A stretch of 64,000 nucleotides of DNA from JACCTU01 sp963798985 (GTDB taxonomy: Bacteria > Actinomycetota > Thermoleophilia > Gaiellales > Gaiellaceae): the NCBI GenBank assembly GCA_963798985.1, contig CAWCVL010000009.1, positions 62,001 through 126,000 on the forward strand, given 5' to 3'. The position numbers and the translations under genes were made by a program. This document shows, piece after piece, positions 18,047-27,091 of this stretch. The notes under the pieces are model-generated. The model made no database searches, was not told where the DNA came from, and worked only from the letters and a program-made list of their open reading frames with translations. Positions within the stretch are counted from its first letter, which is position 1, and each line of letters starts with the position of its first letter.

Positions 18047-19180
18047 GTGGAAGGCGGATCCTCCCTCGTGCCGTTGTTCGACCTGCGGATCACCGACGAC
18101 GACGTCGCCGCCGTCTCGGAGACGCTGCGCTCCGGGTGGCTCACGATGGGGCCGCGCACGCAGGCGTTCGAGGCGGAATTCGCAGAGCATCTGGGCGTCC
18201 GCCACGCCGTCGCGGTCTCGAGCGCAACGGCGGCTCTCCACTTGGCGTACATCGCCGCGGGGGTCGGGCCGGGCGACGAGGTGATCGTGCCGGCGATCAC
18301 GTTCGTCGCCGGTGCGGCGGCCGCACGGTACTGCGGCGCTGTCCCTGTGCTCGCGGACATCCACGGCCAGCACGACCTCGGGCTCGACGTGGGCGATCTC
18401 GACTACCGGGCCACAGCACGAACCAAGGCGGTGTGCGCGGTGCACTACGCGGGCTATCCCGCCGCTGTCGAGGCGCTTCGAGCGTGGTGCACTGAGCACT
18501 CCGTAGCGCTGATCGAGGATGCGGCACACTCGCCCCACCTTCCGCCCACCGGCCTCACGAGCGTCTATAGCTTCTTCTCCAACAAGGTGCTCTCGTGCGG
18601 CGAGGGCGGCTTGCTCGCCACGAACGACGACGCTGTGGCAGAGCTCACGCGCCTGCTGCGCTCCCATGCCATGACGTCGGGCACGTGGGACCGCCACCTC
18701 GGCCACTCCGCCAGTTACGACGTCGTCGGCACCGGATACAACTACCGCCTTGACGAACCGCGCGCGGCGCTGCTCTCAGCTCGGCTGCCGCGTCTCCAGG
18801 AAGACATCGCGCAGCGACGGCGGCTCGTGCACCGCTACCGAGAGGCGCTCGCCGGCGTGCCGGGGGTAACGCTCCCCTATGACGACAATGCGGTCGATCA
18901 GAGCGCCTGCTACGTGATGCCCGTGATGATCGACGATCCGTCTCTGCGGGACCCGCTGCGCGTCCACCTGCTCGAACGCCACGGCGTGCAGACGAGCGTG
19001 CTGTACCCGGCGATCCACGAGTTCACCGCCTATCGCGGTCAACGGACGCACCCGCTGTCGCGGAGCGAGCACGCCGCACGAACAGAACTGACGATCCCAC
19101 TGTTTCCCCATCTGTCCGACGCGATTCAGGACCGAGTGATCTCCGGGTTGATCGACGGGCTGGAGCACTTGCGCAGGTGA
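18047..19180 (+). CDS. DegT/DnrJ/EryC1/StrS-family PLP aminotransferase
   Basis: PLP enzyme that installs an amino group on a keto-sugar nucleotide. The 377-residue protein has SSATAALHLAYIAAG, the pyridine-binding IEDAAHSPH, the Schiff-base lysine in FFSNKVLSCGEGG, and GYNYRLDEPRAAL. A second GTG at 18068 gives the more usual N-terminus (VPLFDLRI), so the first seven codons are doubtful. It ends in a GTGA overlap with the next glycosyltransferase. Confidence 0.92.
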   Translation: MEGGSSLVPLFDLRITDDDVAAVSETLRSGWLTMGPRTQAFEAEFAEHLGVRHAVAVSSATAALHLAYIAAGVGPGDEVIVPAITFVAGAAAARYCGAVPVLADIHGQHDLGLDVGDLDYRATARTKAVCAVHYAGYPAAVEALRAWCTEHSVALIEDAAHSPHLPPTGLTSVYSFFSNKVLSCGEGGLLATNDDAVAELTRLLRSHAMTSGTWDRHLGHSASYDVVGTGYNYRLDEPRAALLSARLPRLQEDIAQRRRLVHRYREALAGVPGVTLPYDDNAVDQSACYVMPVMIDDPSLRDPLRVHLLERHGVQTSVLYPAIHEFTAYRGQRTHPLSRSEHAARTELTIPLFPHLSDAIQDRVISGLIDGLEHLRR

Positions 19181-20265
19181 GGCCGCCGCGGCTGCTCATG
19201 CTCGGCAGCGTCAACCATCCGCACGTCGAGCATCTGGCCATCGCGATGAGCGAGCGCGGCTTCGAGGTGACGGTCGCCGGCGACACCGTGCCCGACCTGC
19301 CTCCGTCGACCCTGCCGGGCGTCGGGGTCCGCGTGGTTTCCGCTCCCGCGGCGCGGCGAGGTTCGATCCGTGGGCTGGTCGAACACGTCCGCTGGATCAG
19401 GGCGCTGCTGAGGCGCCTGGAGCCGGACATCGTGCACGCGCACTGGCTCTGCGGCTTCGCGTTCTTCGCGGCTCTGGCCGGTGCCTCGCCCCTCGTCGCG
19501 ATGGCCTGGGGGTCGGACGTCTTCGGCGCCGGGCGGGTGAAGACGCTGGCGAACCGCTTCGCGCTCCGCCGAGCTGCCATCGCAATGGCCGACTCACAGG
19601 CGCTGCTCGACCGGCTCGTCGACCTCGGGGCGCCCAGGGACCGCACCGTCCTCGTCAACTGGGGAGTCGATCTCGAGCGCTTCGCGCCGGCCGGGGACGC
19701 TGATCGTGCGGCGCTCAAGCGCTCGCTCGGCTTGATGTCCGGGCCGGTGATCCTGAGCACGCGCTCGCTGATGCCCGTCTACAACCCGCAGACCATTCTC
19801 GACGCGTTCGGGATCCTCGGGGACGAGTTCCAAGACGTCCAGCTCGTCGTCAAGCACATGGGGGTCGTGACGATGCAGCTTGGGCAGGTTCCGCACTCCG
19901 CGAGAGTCCACATCGTCGAAAACGTTCCCTACGAGCGGATGCCGGACTACTACCGCGCGGCCGAGGTGTGCGTCTCGATCGCTTCCTCCGACAGCTCGCC
20001 GCGTTCGGTCTGGGAAGCGATGGCCTGCGGGACACCGTGTGTCCTCTCCGATCTACCGTGGGTCCATGAGCTGATCGAGCCCGAGCGGGACGCGCTCGTG
20101 GTCCCGATCGACGCTCGATCGGTCGCCGACGCCGTTCGTCGGATCCTCACCGACCGGGAGCTCGCGACTCGGCTGGCACAGTCCGGCCGCCGCCTGGCGG
20201 AAGACCATCGCGATCGCGCCGCGCAGATGGACCACCTGGCGTCCGAGTACCGCGCTCTGCTCTGA
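19177..20265 (+). CDS. Family 4 glycosyltransferase
   Basis: GT-B enzyme of 362 residues, last gene of the sugar-nucleotide operon. It shows LLMLGSVNHPHVEHLA at the acceptor side, VHAHWLCGFAFFAAL, a donor-site SLMPVYNPQTILDA and the family motif region SPRSVWEAMACGTPCVLSD with a Glu-containing E-x7-E-like spacing that is less canonical than in the 11388 protein. Likely adds the amino sugar made by the preceding enzymes, which is an inference from the operon only. Confidence 0.9.
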   Translation: MRPPRLLMLGSVNHPHVEHLAIAMSERGFEVTVAGDTVPDLPPSTLPGVGVRVVSAPAARRGSIRGLVEHVRWIRALLRRLEPDIVHAHWLCGFAFFAALAGASPLVAMAWGSDVFGAGRVKTLANRFALRRAAIAMADSQALLDRLVDLGAPRDRTVLVNWGVDLERFAPAGDADRAALKRSLGLMSGPVILSTRSLMPVYNPQTILDAFGILGDEFQDVQLVVKHMGVVTMQLGQVPHSARVHIVENVPYERMPDYYRAAEVCVSIASSDSSPRSVWEAMACGTPCVLSDLPWVHELIEPERDALVVPIDARSVADAVRRILTDRELATRLAQSGRRLAEDHRDRAAQMDHLASEYRALL

Positions 20266-20271
20266 TCGCCG

Positions 20272-21867
20272 CTACCGACCGCGGCGTGACGAGGACGCGG
20301 CCAAATCGATGTCGCCGGCCGGCGAGAGATCCGAGCCGGCGTACGCGTATGAGCCGACCCGGCGGGTACCGACCACGACCAGGCCGAGCGTACGACTGGC
20401 GAGCCGGTCGAGAACGTCGCGCAGCTCGATCACGTCGTCGAGCGTTATGCGTTCGAGCCGCGAGACGATGAGCACGCCGTCGGCACGCCTGGCCAGTGAG
20501 TGGCTGTCGGAGATTCCGATCAGCGGCGCGCCGTCGACGATCACATAGCTGTAGTCGAGCTTCGCGATCGATGCGAAGACGCGGTCGACCGACTCGCTGA
20601 ACAGAAGCGAGGATGGGTTGGGCGCCTTGCTTCCGCTCGGGAGGAAGTCCAGCTTTCCCAACCCGCCGTCGAGGCTCGTCTTCAGCGAGGCCAGCAGGTC
20701 CTCCAACCTCGACGACTCCGAGGCTCCGTTCGTGCCGGCCCGGAGCAGCTCGGAGAGCCCCGGCGAGCGGCTGGTCCCGAACAACTCGTGGAGTGTCGGA
20801 AACCGCAGGTCGGCCGAGACGAGCAGCGTCTTCTGCTCTGCGTGCGCGAGCGCCCGCGCGAGGCCCGCGGCGACGTGACTCTTGCCTTCACCCTCCACGG
20901 CGCTCGTCACGAGGATGACGCGCTGTCGGTCGGGCGGAAGCTCGAAACGGATCGCGGTCTGCAGCGTCTGGTGGGCCTCGTTCGTGATCACCTGCAGAAG
21001 CCGGGGTGGTCGCCCGAACCGACCTCGCAGGTACGGAATCCCGGCGAGCACAGGCAGATTCATCAGGCGACCGAGCTCTCGGGCATCGCCGACGCGCGGC
21101 ACGAGCCGGTCCCGGCCGAGGGCGATCAACACCGCCAGGAAGGACGCCGCAAAGAACGCCAGCACACCGTTCCGCACCGGCCGTGGCGTGAACGGAGCGT
21201 CCGGTGGCTCTGCGGCTTGCGCGAGCTGTAGCTCCGAGCCGGCACCGACCTCGCTCACCCCGAGCTCTGTGATCCGCTCGGTGATTGCCGCGATCCCCGC
21301 TTCGCTCCCGCCCGTCGCCTGCAGCCGCGCAAGTTCCGCCTCGAGGCTGGCGCGGGCGTCTCTCAGCCGTTGGCGTTCAGCCTCCGCCTGCTCTTCCAGA
21401 AACGTCGCCGCGACGGCGTTGGCGATTGCGGCGGCGCCTTCCGGGGTCCCGTCGAACGCCGAGATCCGGATGATGTTTGCGTCAGGATCGACGGATGACG
21501 TCACGTTCGACTCGAGCGACTGCCTCGTCTCGCCCGGCACACGCTCGGCAGCCTGCTCGAGGACGGCGTTCGTGCGCAGCAACCGCTCGATCGTCTCGAG
21601 GCGACGGACGACGGTATCCACGTCCGTCGAGCCGAACGGGTTGAGGGTCTCCTGGAGCACGAGCGTCGCCGTGGCTCGGTACGTCTTCGGAACGAGGAGC
21701 GAGACGACGACGACCACGGAGGTGATGCCGACGATGAGAGCGAGCATGAAGACGCGCGACCGTCGCAGCGCGTCGAGATTCCGCCGGAGCTCGATCGGCT
21801 CGTCGGGAATCAGGTCTCGCGATGCGTAGGAGCGGGATTGACCCGTCGCCGCGCCGTGTTCGGCCAC
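20272..21867 (-). CDS. Wzc-like chain-length regulator fused to a BY-type tyrosine kinase
   Basis: Controls polysaccharide chain length and export. About 531 residues: an N-terminal Wzz domain with two membrane segments (around residues 40-60 and 245-265) enclosing a coiled-coil extracellular region (AEAERQRLRDARASLEAELARL), then a cytosolic BY-kinase with Walker A VEGEGKSHVAAGLA, Walker A' LLVSADLRFPTLHELFG and Walker B YVIVDGAPLIG. The C-terminal end has only a small Tyr cluster (SYAYAGS) before an acidic/basic tail, fewer than in E. coli Wzc. I used the GTG at 21865-21867; the frame is open further upstream but that would overlap the divergent gene. Confidence 0.88.
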   Translation of the reverse strand: MAEHGAATGQSRSYASRDLIPDEPIELRRNLDALRRSRVFMLALIVGITSVVVVVSLLVPKTYRATATLVLQETLNPFGSTDVDTVVRRLETIERLLRTNAVLEQAAERVPGETRQSLESNVTSSVDPDANIIRISAFDGTPEGAAAIANAVAATFLEEQAEAERQRLRDARASLEAELARLQATGGSEAGIAAITERITELGVSEVGAGSELQLAQAAEPPDAPFTPRPVRNGVLAFFAASFLAVLIALGRDRLVPRVGDARELGRLMNLPVLAGIPYLRGRFGRPPRLLQVITNEAHQTLQTAIRFELPPDRQRVILVTSAVEGEGKSHVAAGLARALAHAEQKTLLVSADLRFPTLHELFGTSRSPGLSELLRAGTNGASESSRLEDLLASLKTSLDGGLGKLDFLPSGSKAPNPSSLLFSESVDRVFASIAKLDYSYVIVDGAPLIGISDSHSLARRADGVLIVSRLERITLDDVIELRDVLDRLASRTLGLVVVGTRRVGSYAYAGSDLSPAGDIDLAASSSRRGR

Positions 21868-21921
21868 GTCGCGCACGATAGCCCACGGCAGAAGTCCGTC
21901 TCGGTCCCGCCGCGCCCGGGA

Positions 21922-21937
21922 TCCCTCGGACGAGGGA
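21922..21937. promoter_or_regulatory. 16-bp palindrome between divergent kinase and beta-helix genes
   Basis: TCCCTCGGACGAGGGA has 7-bp arms around a GA centre and lies in the 115-bp gap between the two divergent genes. It could be an operator shared by both, but no regulator has been linked to it. Confidence 0.3.
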
Positions 21938-21982
21938 CACCCGCGCGTCCCGAAGGGAGCGGATCGGGCCGATTGACAAGGT

Positions 21983-23440
21983 ATGAGTGGACGCTGCGGA
22001 TCTGCCCACACGAGCTTCGCGCGCCTGCTTCGGGTAGTCGCAGCGCTCGGCCTCGCGGCGACGATTCTTCCTGCGGGCGCCGAGGCTGCTGCCCGTCTGA
22101 AGGTTCACGCGTTGAAGAACGGCGTAAGCGTGAACGTCGTCCGGGCAGGGACCAACTCGATCCTCTTCACGCTCGACGGCCGCCGAATCGCACACGTGCG
22201 CAAGGCTCCGTATCGCGCGGTCGTGCAGGGCGCGGGTCTGGCTCGTCCGGGCCGCCCGGGCGTTCGCACCCGGCTGATCGTCCGGGACGCGCACACGGGC
22301 CGACTCCTCGCACGGCTCGTTCTCGTCCGGCAACGTCAGGCGAAGGCGGCTGCCGATCTGCCCGACGTTCAACCCCCCGCCCCGCCGGCTGCGTACGACG
22401 TACCTGCGGGCGCCGTCTATGTGAGCAGCTCTGCGGGGCTCGCCGCCGCGCTCAGTGCGTCGGGCCAGCTCGACATCGCGCTGGCCGACGGTGTGTACGA
22501 CAACCTCGGGCCGTTCCTCAATCCCAGCGGCCACCGCCTCTGGGCAGCCCATGTCGGGGGTGCCACGCTGAAGGCGGGCATCTCGCTCGGCGGCAACTGG
22601 GGAGCCGGGCACGGGCTGGTCCGCGGGATCGCCTTCGACGTCGAAGATCCGACGAAGGTCCTGCACGGCGGGATCATCCACGTCTGGGGCACCGGCCGAG
22701 GCTCGAGCGTGCTCGACGTCTCGCTTGACGGTCACGGGGTGATCGAGACCGGCGTGCTCGCCCGGCAGCCCGAGGGCCTCGTCGTCGCCCGCGTGGTCGC
22801 TCGAAACTTCACCGGCTACGGCGTTCTCGTCGACCAGAACTCCGTCGCCGCGCACGTTTCGGACGTCCCGTTGCTCGAAGACCTCGACCTCGCACACGTC
22901 TCCCGCCCGGTGCGACGCTCGTCCAACGGTCGCGCCGAAGCCTGCCTCTGGATCGGTAACACGGCCGTGGTCCGACGCGTCCGAACACGCGACTGCGCGT
23001 GGGAGGGCATCTGGACGGGATCGTCAGCGCGCGGTGCGCTCTTCGAGCATCTCGACATCGACGGCAGCAGCACCGGCATCTACATGGAGCACTTCACCCA
23101 GGGAGCAACCTTCCAGCGGATGCGCATCGGCCCGAATGTCGACAAGGGCGTGAACTGCGAGTGGGCCGATCCCTCATGGGACTCTCTTCCCGGCTGCACG
23201 GACAACCTGATCCAGGACAGCTACTTCGACACGCGAGTCGCAGGCGTCTACCTCGACGAGGGGACGACGCGCACGACAGTCCGCCGTTCGATCTTCGTCA
23301 ACCAGAAGTGGGCCGCGATCGGCGACTACCGCGGCATCAACAACCTCGGAGACACGTACGGCAACGACTACCGCGGTCTCGCGCCCGGGGCCGTGCCGGT
23401 CTCTGATGCACACATCTACTCGAGCGGCTTTCCGTCCTAG
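21983..23440 (+). CDS. Secreted right-handed parallel beta-helix protein
   Basis: A 485-residue exported protein: Sec signal peptide (about residues 1-36, ending PAGAEAAA), an approximately 100-residue beta-rich domain with many Arg/Val strands, a Pro-rich linker, then from about residue 150 a series of short strand repeats ending in Asp/Asn turns (ALADGVYDNLG, GLVVARVVARNFTGYGVLVDQN, TGIYMEHFTQGATFQRMRIG, AGVYLDEGTTRTTVRRSIF). This is the layout of pectate-lyase-like folds acting on or binding polysaccharide. Position inside the island suggests a polymer-modifying or binding role; no catalytic residues can be assigned. Confidence 0.8.
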   Translation: MSGRCGSAHTSFARLLRVVAALGLAATILPAGAEAAARLKVHALKNGVSVNVVRAGTNSILFTLDGRRIAHVRKAPYRAVVQGAGLARPGRPGVRTRLIVRDAHTGRLLARLVLVRQRQAKAAADLPDVQPPAPPAAYDVPAGAVYVSSSAGLAAALSASGQLDIALADGVYDNLGPFLNPSGHRLWAAHVGGATLKAGISLGGNWGAGHGLVRGIAFDVEDPTKVLHGGIIHVWGTGRGSSVLDVSLDGHGVIETGVLARQPEGLVVARVVARNFTGYGVLVDQNSVAAHVSDVPLLEDLDLAHVSRPVRRSSNGRAEACLWIGNTAVVRRVRTRDCAWEGIWTGSSARGALFEHLDIDGSSTGIYMEHFTQGATFQRMRIGPNVDKGVNCEWADPSWDSLPGCTDNLIQDSYFDTRVAGVYLDEGTTRTTVRRSIFVNQKWAAIGDYRGINNLGDTYGNDYRGLAPGAVPVSDAHIYSSGFPS

Positions 23441-23450
23441 CGAGTTCGTG

Positions 23451-23472
23451 AAGGGCGCATCGGGCGCCTTTT
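23451..23472 (+). terminator. Intrinsic terminator after the beta-helix gene
   Basis: AAGGGCGC and GCGCCTTT pair over 8 positions (one G-T wobble) around a 5-base loop, ending in a short CTTTT run, 11 bases after the stop codon. Confidence 0.6.
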
Positions 23473-23494
23473 GCTCGCGCTCTAAGCTTTGACG

Positions 23495-24064
23495 ATGTCA
23501 CGAGAGGAGCGGAATAACGGACTCCACGTCGTCTTTGTTTGTACGGGGAATCGCTTTCGTAGCCCTCTCGCCGAGGCAGTCTTCCGCCGCGCCGCGCCTC
23601 CGGGCGTGCGGACGGAGTCGTTCGGCACCGTCGATCTAGGCCCCGTCCCTCCGCTCGAAGCGGCGCAGGAAGCGGCCCGCCACCTCGAGCTGGACCTGTC
23701 CGGCCACGTCGCGCGCGCTCTCTCGGGGGTCGACCTTGCACGCGCAGACCTGGTGGTCGGATTCGAGCGGGCGCATGTGCTCGCGGCAGTCGTCGATGCG
23801 CGGGCGAGGCGCGAGCGGACGTTCACTCTGACCGAGCTCGTAGCGATCCTCGACGGAATCCGGGTCGCGCCACCTGCCGATCGGATTGCGTCTGCGCGAC
23901 GAGCTCTCGCGCTCCTCGACCTGCGGCGGCCATTCGAGTCGACAGGCAACGACGAACTGGCCGATCCCCTCGGCCGAGCACCGAACATTCAGCACGACCT
24001 CGCGCTCCGCGTCGAGTCGCTCGTCGCTCGTCTGGCCCAACAGCTCTTCACAGATCCCCGCTAG
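23495..24064 (+). CDS. Low-molecular-weight protein tyrosine phosphatase (Wzb/Etp type)
   Basis: Expected to dephosphorylate the BY-kinase encoded at 20272. The 189-residue protein has the P-loop CTGNRFRSP, a variant of the C-x5-R-S/T signature with an Arg-Phe pair, and a DP-L-G general-acid loop region near the C-terminus. It is slightly longer than the usual 150-160 residues because of a central Arg/Ala-rich insertion. The ATG is preceded at 6 bases by TAAGCT and by no ribosome binding site, so it is probably leaderless. Confidence 0.88.
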   Translation: MSREERNNGLHVVFVCTGNRFRSPLAEAVFRRAAPPGVRTESFGTVDLGPVPPLEAAQEAARHLELDLSGHVARALSGVDLARADLVVGFERAHVLAAVVDARARRERTFTLTELVAILDGIRVAPPADRIASARRALALLDLRRPFESTGNDELADPLGRAPNIQHDLALRVESLVARLAQQLFTDPR

Positions 24065-24075
24065 GCTCGACCCCC

Positions 24076-25090
24076 ATGGAGGCGACCGGAACCGCACTCG
24101 TGACCGGCGGCGCCGGGTTCATCGGCTCCCACCTCACCGAGCTGCTGCTCGCCGACGGCTGGGAGGTCTACGCGCTCGACGACCTCTCGACGGGCTCGCA
24201 GCGGAACGTCGCACACCTGCGCGACCGGCCGGAGTACCACCTCGTCGTCGACTCGGTCCTGAACCAGGCGGTCGTCAGCGAGCTCGTGCACCGTTGCGAT
24301 GTCGTGTTCCACCTGGCTGCCGCGGTGGGCGTCCGGCTGATCGTCGAGCAGCCCGTGCGCACGCTCGATCACGAACATCCAGGGGACCGAGACCGTCCTC
24401 GAGTACTGCAACCGCTTCGGGCGGCGCGTGCTCGTCGCGTCGACGTCGGAGGTCTACGGCGACCACCGCGAGGAGAAGCCACTCGACGAGAACGCGCGCC
24501 GCGTGTACGGGCCGACGACCGAAAAGCGCTGGGGGTACGCGGACTCGAAGGCGGTCGACGAGTTCCTGGCGCTCGCGTACCACCAGGAGCGCGGCCTCGA
24601 CTGCGTGATCGTGCGGCTGTTCAACACGGTCGGCCCGCGTCAGAGCGGCCAGTACGGGATGGTCATCCCGCGCTTCGTGCAGAACGCGCTGTCCGGCGCT
24701 CCGCTCGAGATCCACGGGGACGGGAAGCAAACCCGTTCGTTCTGCCACGTCGAGGACACGGCGCGCGCGCTGAAAGAACTGATGGACGACCGCTCGATCA
24801 ACGGCGAGATCTTCAACGTCGGGTCGACGGATCGCATCACGATCCTCGAGCTCGCGGAGCGGATCAAGGAACTGACCGGCTCGAGATCGGAGAACGTCTT
24901 CATCCCGTACGACCAGGTCTACGGCCAGGGGATCGAGGACACGCTCCATCGCGAGCCGGCGATCGAGAAGGTCGGCGGAGCGATCGGCTGGGCGCCGACG
25001 CGGAACCTCGAGGACATCCTGCGCGACGTGATCGAGCACGCGCGACGTGCGCCGGTGCTGCCAGAGGCCGAGCCCGTCGCGACTCCCTAG
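24076..25090 (+). CDS. NAD-dependent nucleotide-sugar epimerase/dehydratase, one frameshift as read
   Basis: Begins EATGTALVTGGAGFIGSHL (Rossmann motif) and continues to VEQPVRTL; there an extra base at about 24367 breaks the frame. Reading on in the next frame restores ITNIQGTETVLEYC, STSEVYGDHREEKPL, the catalytic Y-x-x-x-K in YADSKAVDEF, and RSFCHVEDTARA, ending in VATP. Corrected length is about 337 residues, close to UDP-glucuronate decarboxylase and GalE-like enzymes. A TAGGCT box ends 8 bases before the ATG, so the start looks leaderless. A sequencing error is likelier than a pseudogene because the rest is intact. Confidence 0.82.
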
Positions 25091-25785
25091 CTCAGTCGTC
25101 GCACCAACGGTGACGTCCTGAGCCGGAAGCCGGCGGTCGTGTCGTGCCGGTACACCGCGAGCCTCGGCACTGCGAAGCGGTCACTGCGTCCTCGGCCGGG
25201 GGCGACCGCGAACGCCGCGTCGTAGCCGGCGCGGCGCGCAGCTTCCCGCACCCGGTCGTCCTCGTCGCCGTAGGGGTAGGCGAGGTGCCGGCACGGTGCG
25301 CCGAGCTCGTCCTCGAGCTCGGCCTTCGACTCGCGAAGCTCCCGATCCAGGTCCGCGTCGGAGAGCTGCGGCAGATGTGGATGCGAAACAGTGTGCGAGC
25401 CGACCTCCACTCCGCCCGATGCCGCGTCCCGGAGCGCTGCCCAGTCCATCGTCGCGAACGCGGCCGGGTCGGCGGCTGCATCCTCCCGGAGCTCCGGCAC
25501 GTCGAACGGGCGGCCGTCCCGCGCATAGCCCGTGCTGGCGAAGATCGTGGCCGGGACGCCGAGCTCGGCCAGGAGCGGCAGCGTGTCGGCGACGCTCCGG
25601 TACGCGTCGTCGAACGTCACGTGGAACAGGCGGCCACTTCGCTCGACCGCGTCGGTCGCCGTGACGGACCTGTAGCCGCGGCGTAGCAGCGACCTGAGCT
25701 GCCACTCGAAGGTCGCTCGCCCGATCGCGAGCCGCTGCGGTTCCCCTTCGACGACGGCGTGGTAGCAGAGGACGAGCGGCTTCAA
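25087..25785 (-). CDS. Polysaccharide deacetylase (NodB/CE4 family)
   Basis: Removes N-acetyl groups from a polysaccharide. The 232-residue protein has motif 1 VTFDDAY (catalytic Asp and metal Asp), motif 2 GSHTVSHPHL (H-x3-H metal ligands), and LAYPYGDEDD resembling motif 3. There is no signal peptide in this reading, so either it acts inside or the N-terminus is anchored through partner proteins. The TTG start overlaps the stop of the Wzz-like gene (TTGA), showing coupling. It converges on the epimerase with a 4-base overlap. Confidence 0.87.
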   Translation of the reverse strand: MKPLVLCYHAVVEGEPQRLAIGRATFEWQLRSLLRRGYRSVTATDAVERSGRLFHVTFDDAYRSVADTLPLLAELGVPATIFASTGYARDGRPFDVPELREDAAADPAAFATMDWAALRDAASGGVEVGSHTVSHPHLPQLSDADLDRELRESKAELEDELGAPCRHLAYPYGDEDDRVREAARRAGYDAAFAVAPGRGRSDRFAVPRLAVYRHDTTAGFRLRTSPLVRRLS

Positions 25786-27035
25786 CCGAGGAGCTCTTGG
25801 AACGCGTCTTCGACGAGCGCGTCGAACGACGGCGGCAGCGTGCCCTCCATCGACGCGTGCTCGCGCAGGAAGAACAGGTACGCCTGCCACTCCTCGACGC
25901 GGTCCGGGAACTCAGGCCCGCGCTCGGCCACGAGCCGCTCCAGCGCGACGAGGTTCCAGGCTCCGGTCCGGCCGAACGGTTCCGCTCGAGCGACGGGCTC
26001 GGGCTCGGGCTCGGGTTCCGGTTCGGGCTCGGGCGGGGCGGCCTGGATCTCCGCAAGGCGCTCCAGCTCGCGCTCCAGCTCGCGTTCGCGCGCAGCGAGC
26101 TCGCCGGCGGCACGCGTGACCGCGCGCTCGCGTTCCGTGACGCGTCGCACCCGTTCGCCGAGGGCCGTCCCGCGCTTCGCGAGGGAGCCCTCGCGTTCCG
26201 TGACGCCTCGCTCGCGTTCACCGAGCGTCGCCTGGCCCTTCGCGAGCGCGCGCTCGCGCTTGGTGACGGCTCGCACCCGCTCGCCGAGCAGGGCCTCGCG
26301 CTGCGCGAGTGGATCCTCCGTCGGTGGCGCGGTCGATCTTCGTCCGGCGGCGGCGGCCAGAAGCGCAGCGACGGCGAGGCCGAGCGCGAGCGAGCCGAGC
26401 AGCGCCACGACGATGATCGGCACCGGTCGGGGCCAGACGACACGATCGCGCGCGACGGCGTTGCCCGCGACGCGCACCGTCGGATCGCGCTCGCCGAGCA
26501 TTGCCCTCAGGGCCGTCAGGCGCGCGACAAGCACGTCGGCCGGTGGGACTTCTCGCTCGGACGCCGGAATGCCTCGAAGCTCCTCGCGCAGCTGCGCGAT
26601 CGTTCGGTTCAGCTCTCCCTGAAATACTCCCGAGCGCTCGGCGACGAACTCCTCGGCGACGGCGTTCGCGATCTGCGCCGCCCGGAGGGGATCGTCGGCC
26701 TCGGCGTGCACGGTCACGACGTTCGAGTCGTCGTCCGCCTGCACGGTCACCGCGTCGAGCACGTCTTCGCGGTCGAGCCGCAACTGCACGGCTGCCCGGT
26801 CGACGACGGACGGGCGCTCGACGAGGTCGGCGACCGTCTCGGCGGCACTTGCGCCGTCGGCGACGCGCGGGAGCGCGAAGCCCTCGAACGTATCGTCGCT
26901 CGCGCGAAGCGGCACGACCTGCAGCTTCGCCTCCGCCGCGTAGCGGTCTTTCGCCAGCATCAGATAGGCGACCCCGGCGGCAAGGCCGAGCACGACGGCG
27001 ACGACGATCGGCTTCCAGTGCGAGAGAACCCTCAT
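25782..27035 (-). CDS. Wzz-like chain-length determinant with a repeat-containing cytosolic tail
   Basis: The 417 residues have membrane segments at about 8-28 and 205-230 bracketing a Wzz-type extracellular domain (RYAAEAKLQVVPLRASD, NAVAEEFVAERSGVFQGELN). No kinase domain follows. Instead there is a highly charged coiled-coil tail with three 21-residue repeats beginning GERVRAVTKRERAL, GERERGVTEREGSL and GERVRRVTERERAV (residues 251-313), a run of about six Glu-Pro pairs, and a compact C-terminal region of 65 residues (EEWQAYLFFLREHASMEG). The tail may dock a kinase or assembly partner. It is coupled to the deacetylase gene. Confidence 0.82.
   Translation of the reverse strand: MRVLSHWKPIVVAVVLGLAAGVAYLMLAKDRYAAEAKLQVVPLRASDDTFEGFALPRVADGASAAETVADLVERPSVVDRAAVQLRLDREDVLDAVTVQADDDSNVVTVHAEADDPLRAAQIANAVAEEFVAERSGVFQGELNRTIAQLREELRGIPASEREVPPADVLVARLTALRAMLGERDPTVRVAGNAVARDRVVWPRPVPIIVVALLGSLALGLAVAALLAAAAGRRSTAPPTEDPLAQREALLGERVRAVTKRERALAKGQATLGERERGVTEREGSLAKRGTALGERVRRVTERERAVTRAAGELAARERELERELERLAEIQAAPPEPEPEPEPEPEPVARAEPFGRTGAWNLVALERLVAERGPEFPDRVEEWQAYLFFLREHASMEGTLPPSFDALVEDAFQELLG
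26097..26285 (-). repeat. Three tandem 63-bp coding repeats
   Basis: Three in-frame 21-codon units encode the coiled-coil repeat of the Wzz-like protein (consensus GER-x-R-x-VT-x-RE-x-x-L/V). They are similar but not identical at the DNA level, so they are old rather than a recent slippage product. Confidence 0.65.
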
Positions 27036-27091
27036 CTGCTCGTGACCTCTTCCAGCCGCGGCGCGCCCGTCCTGCGGGCAGTATTCCGCAC

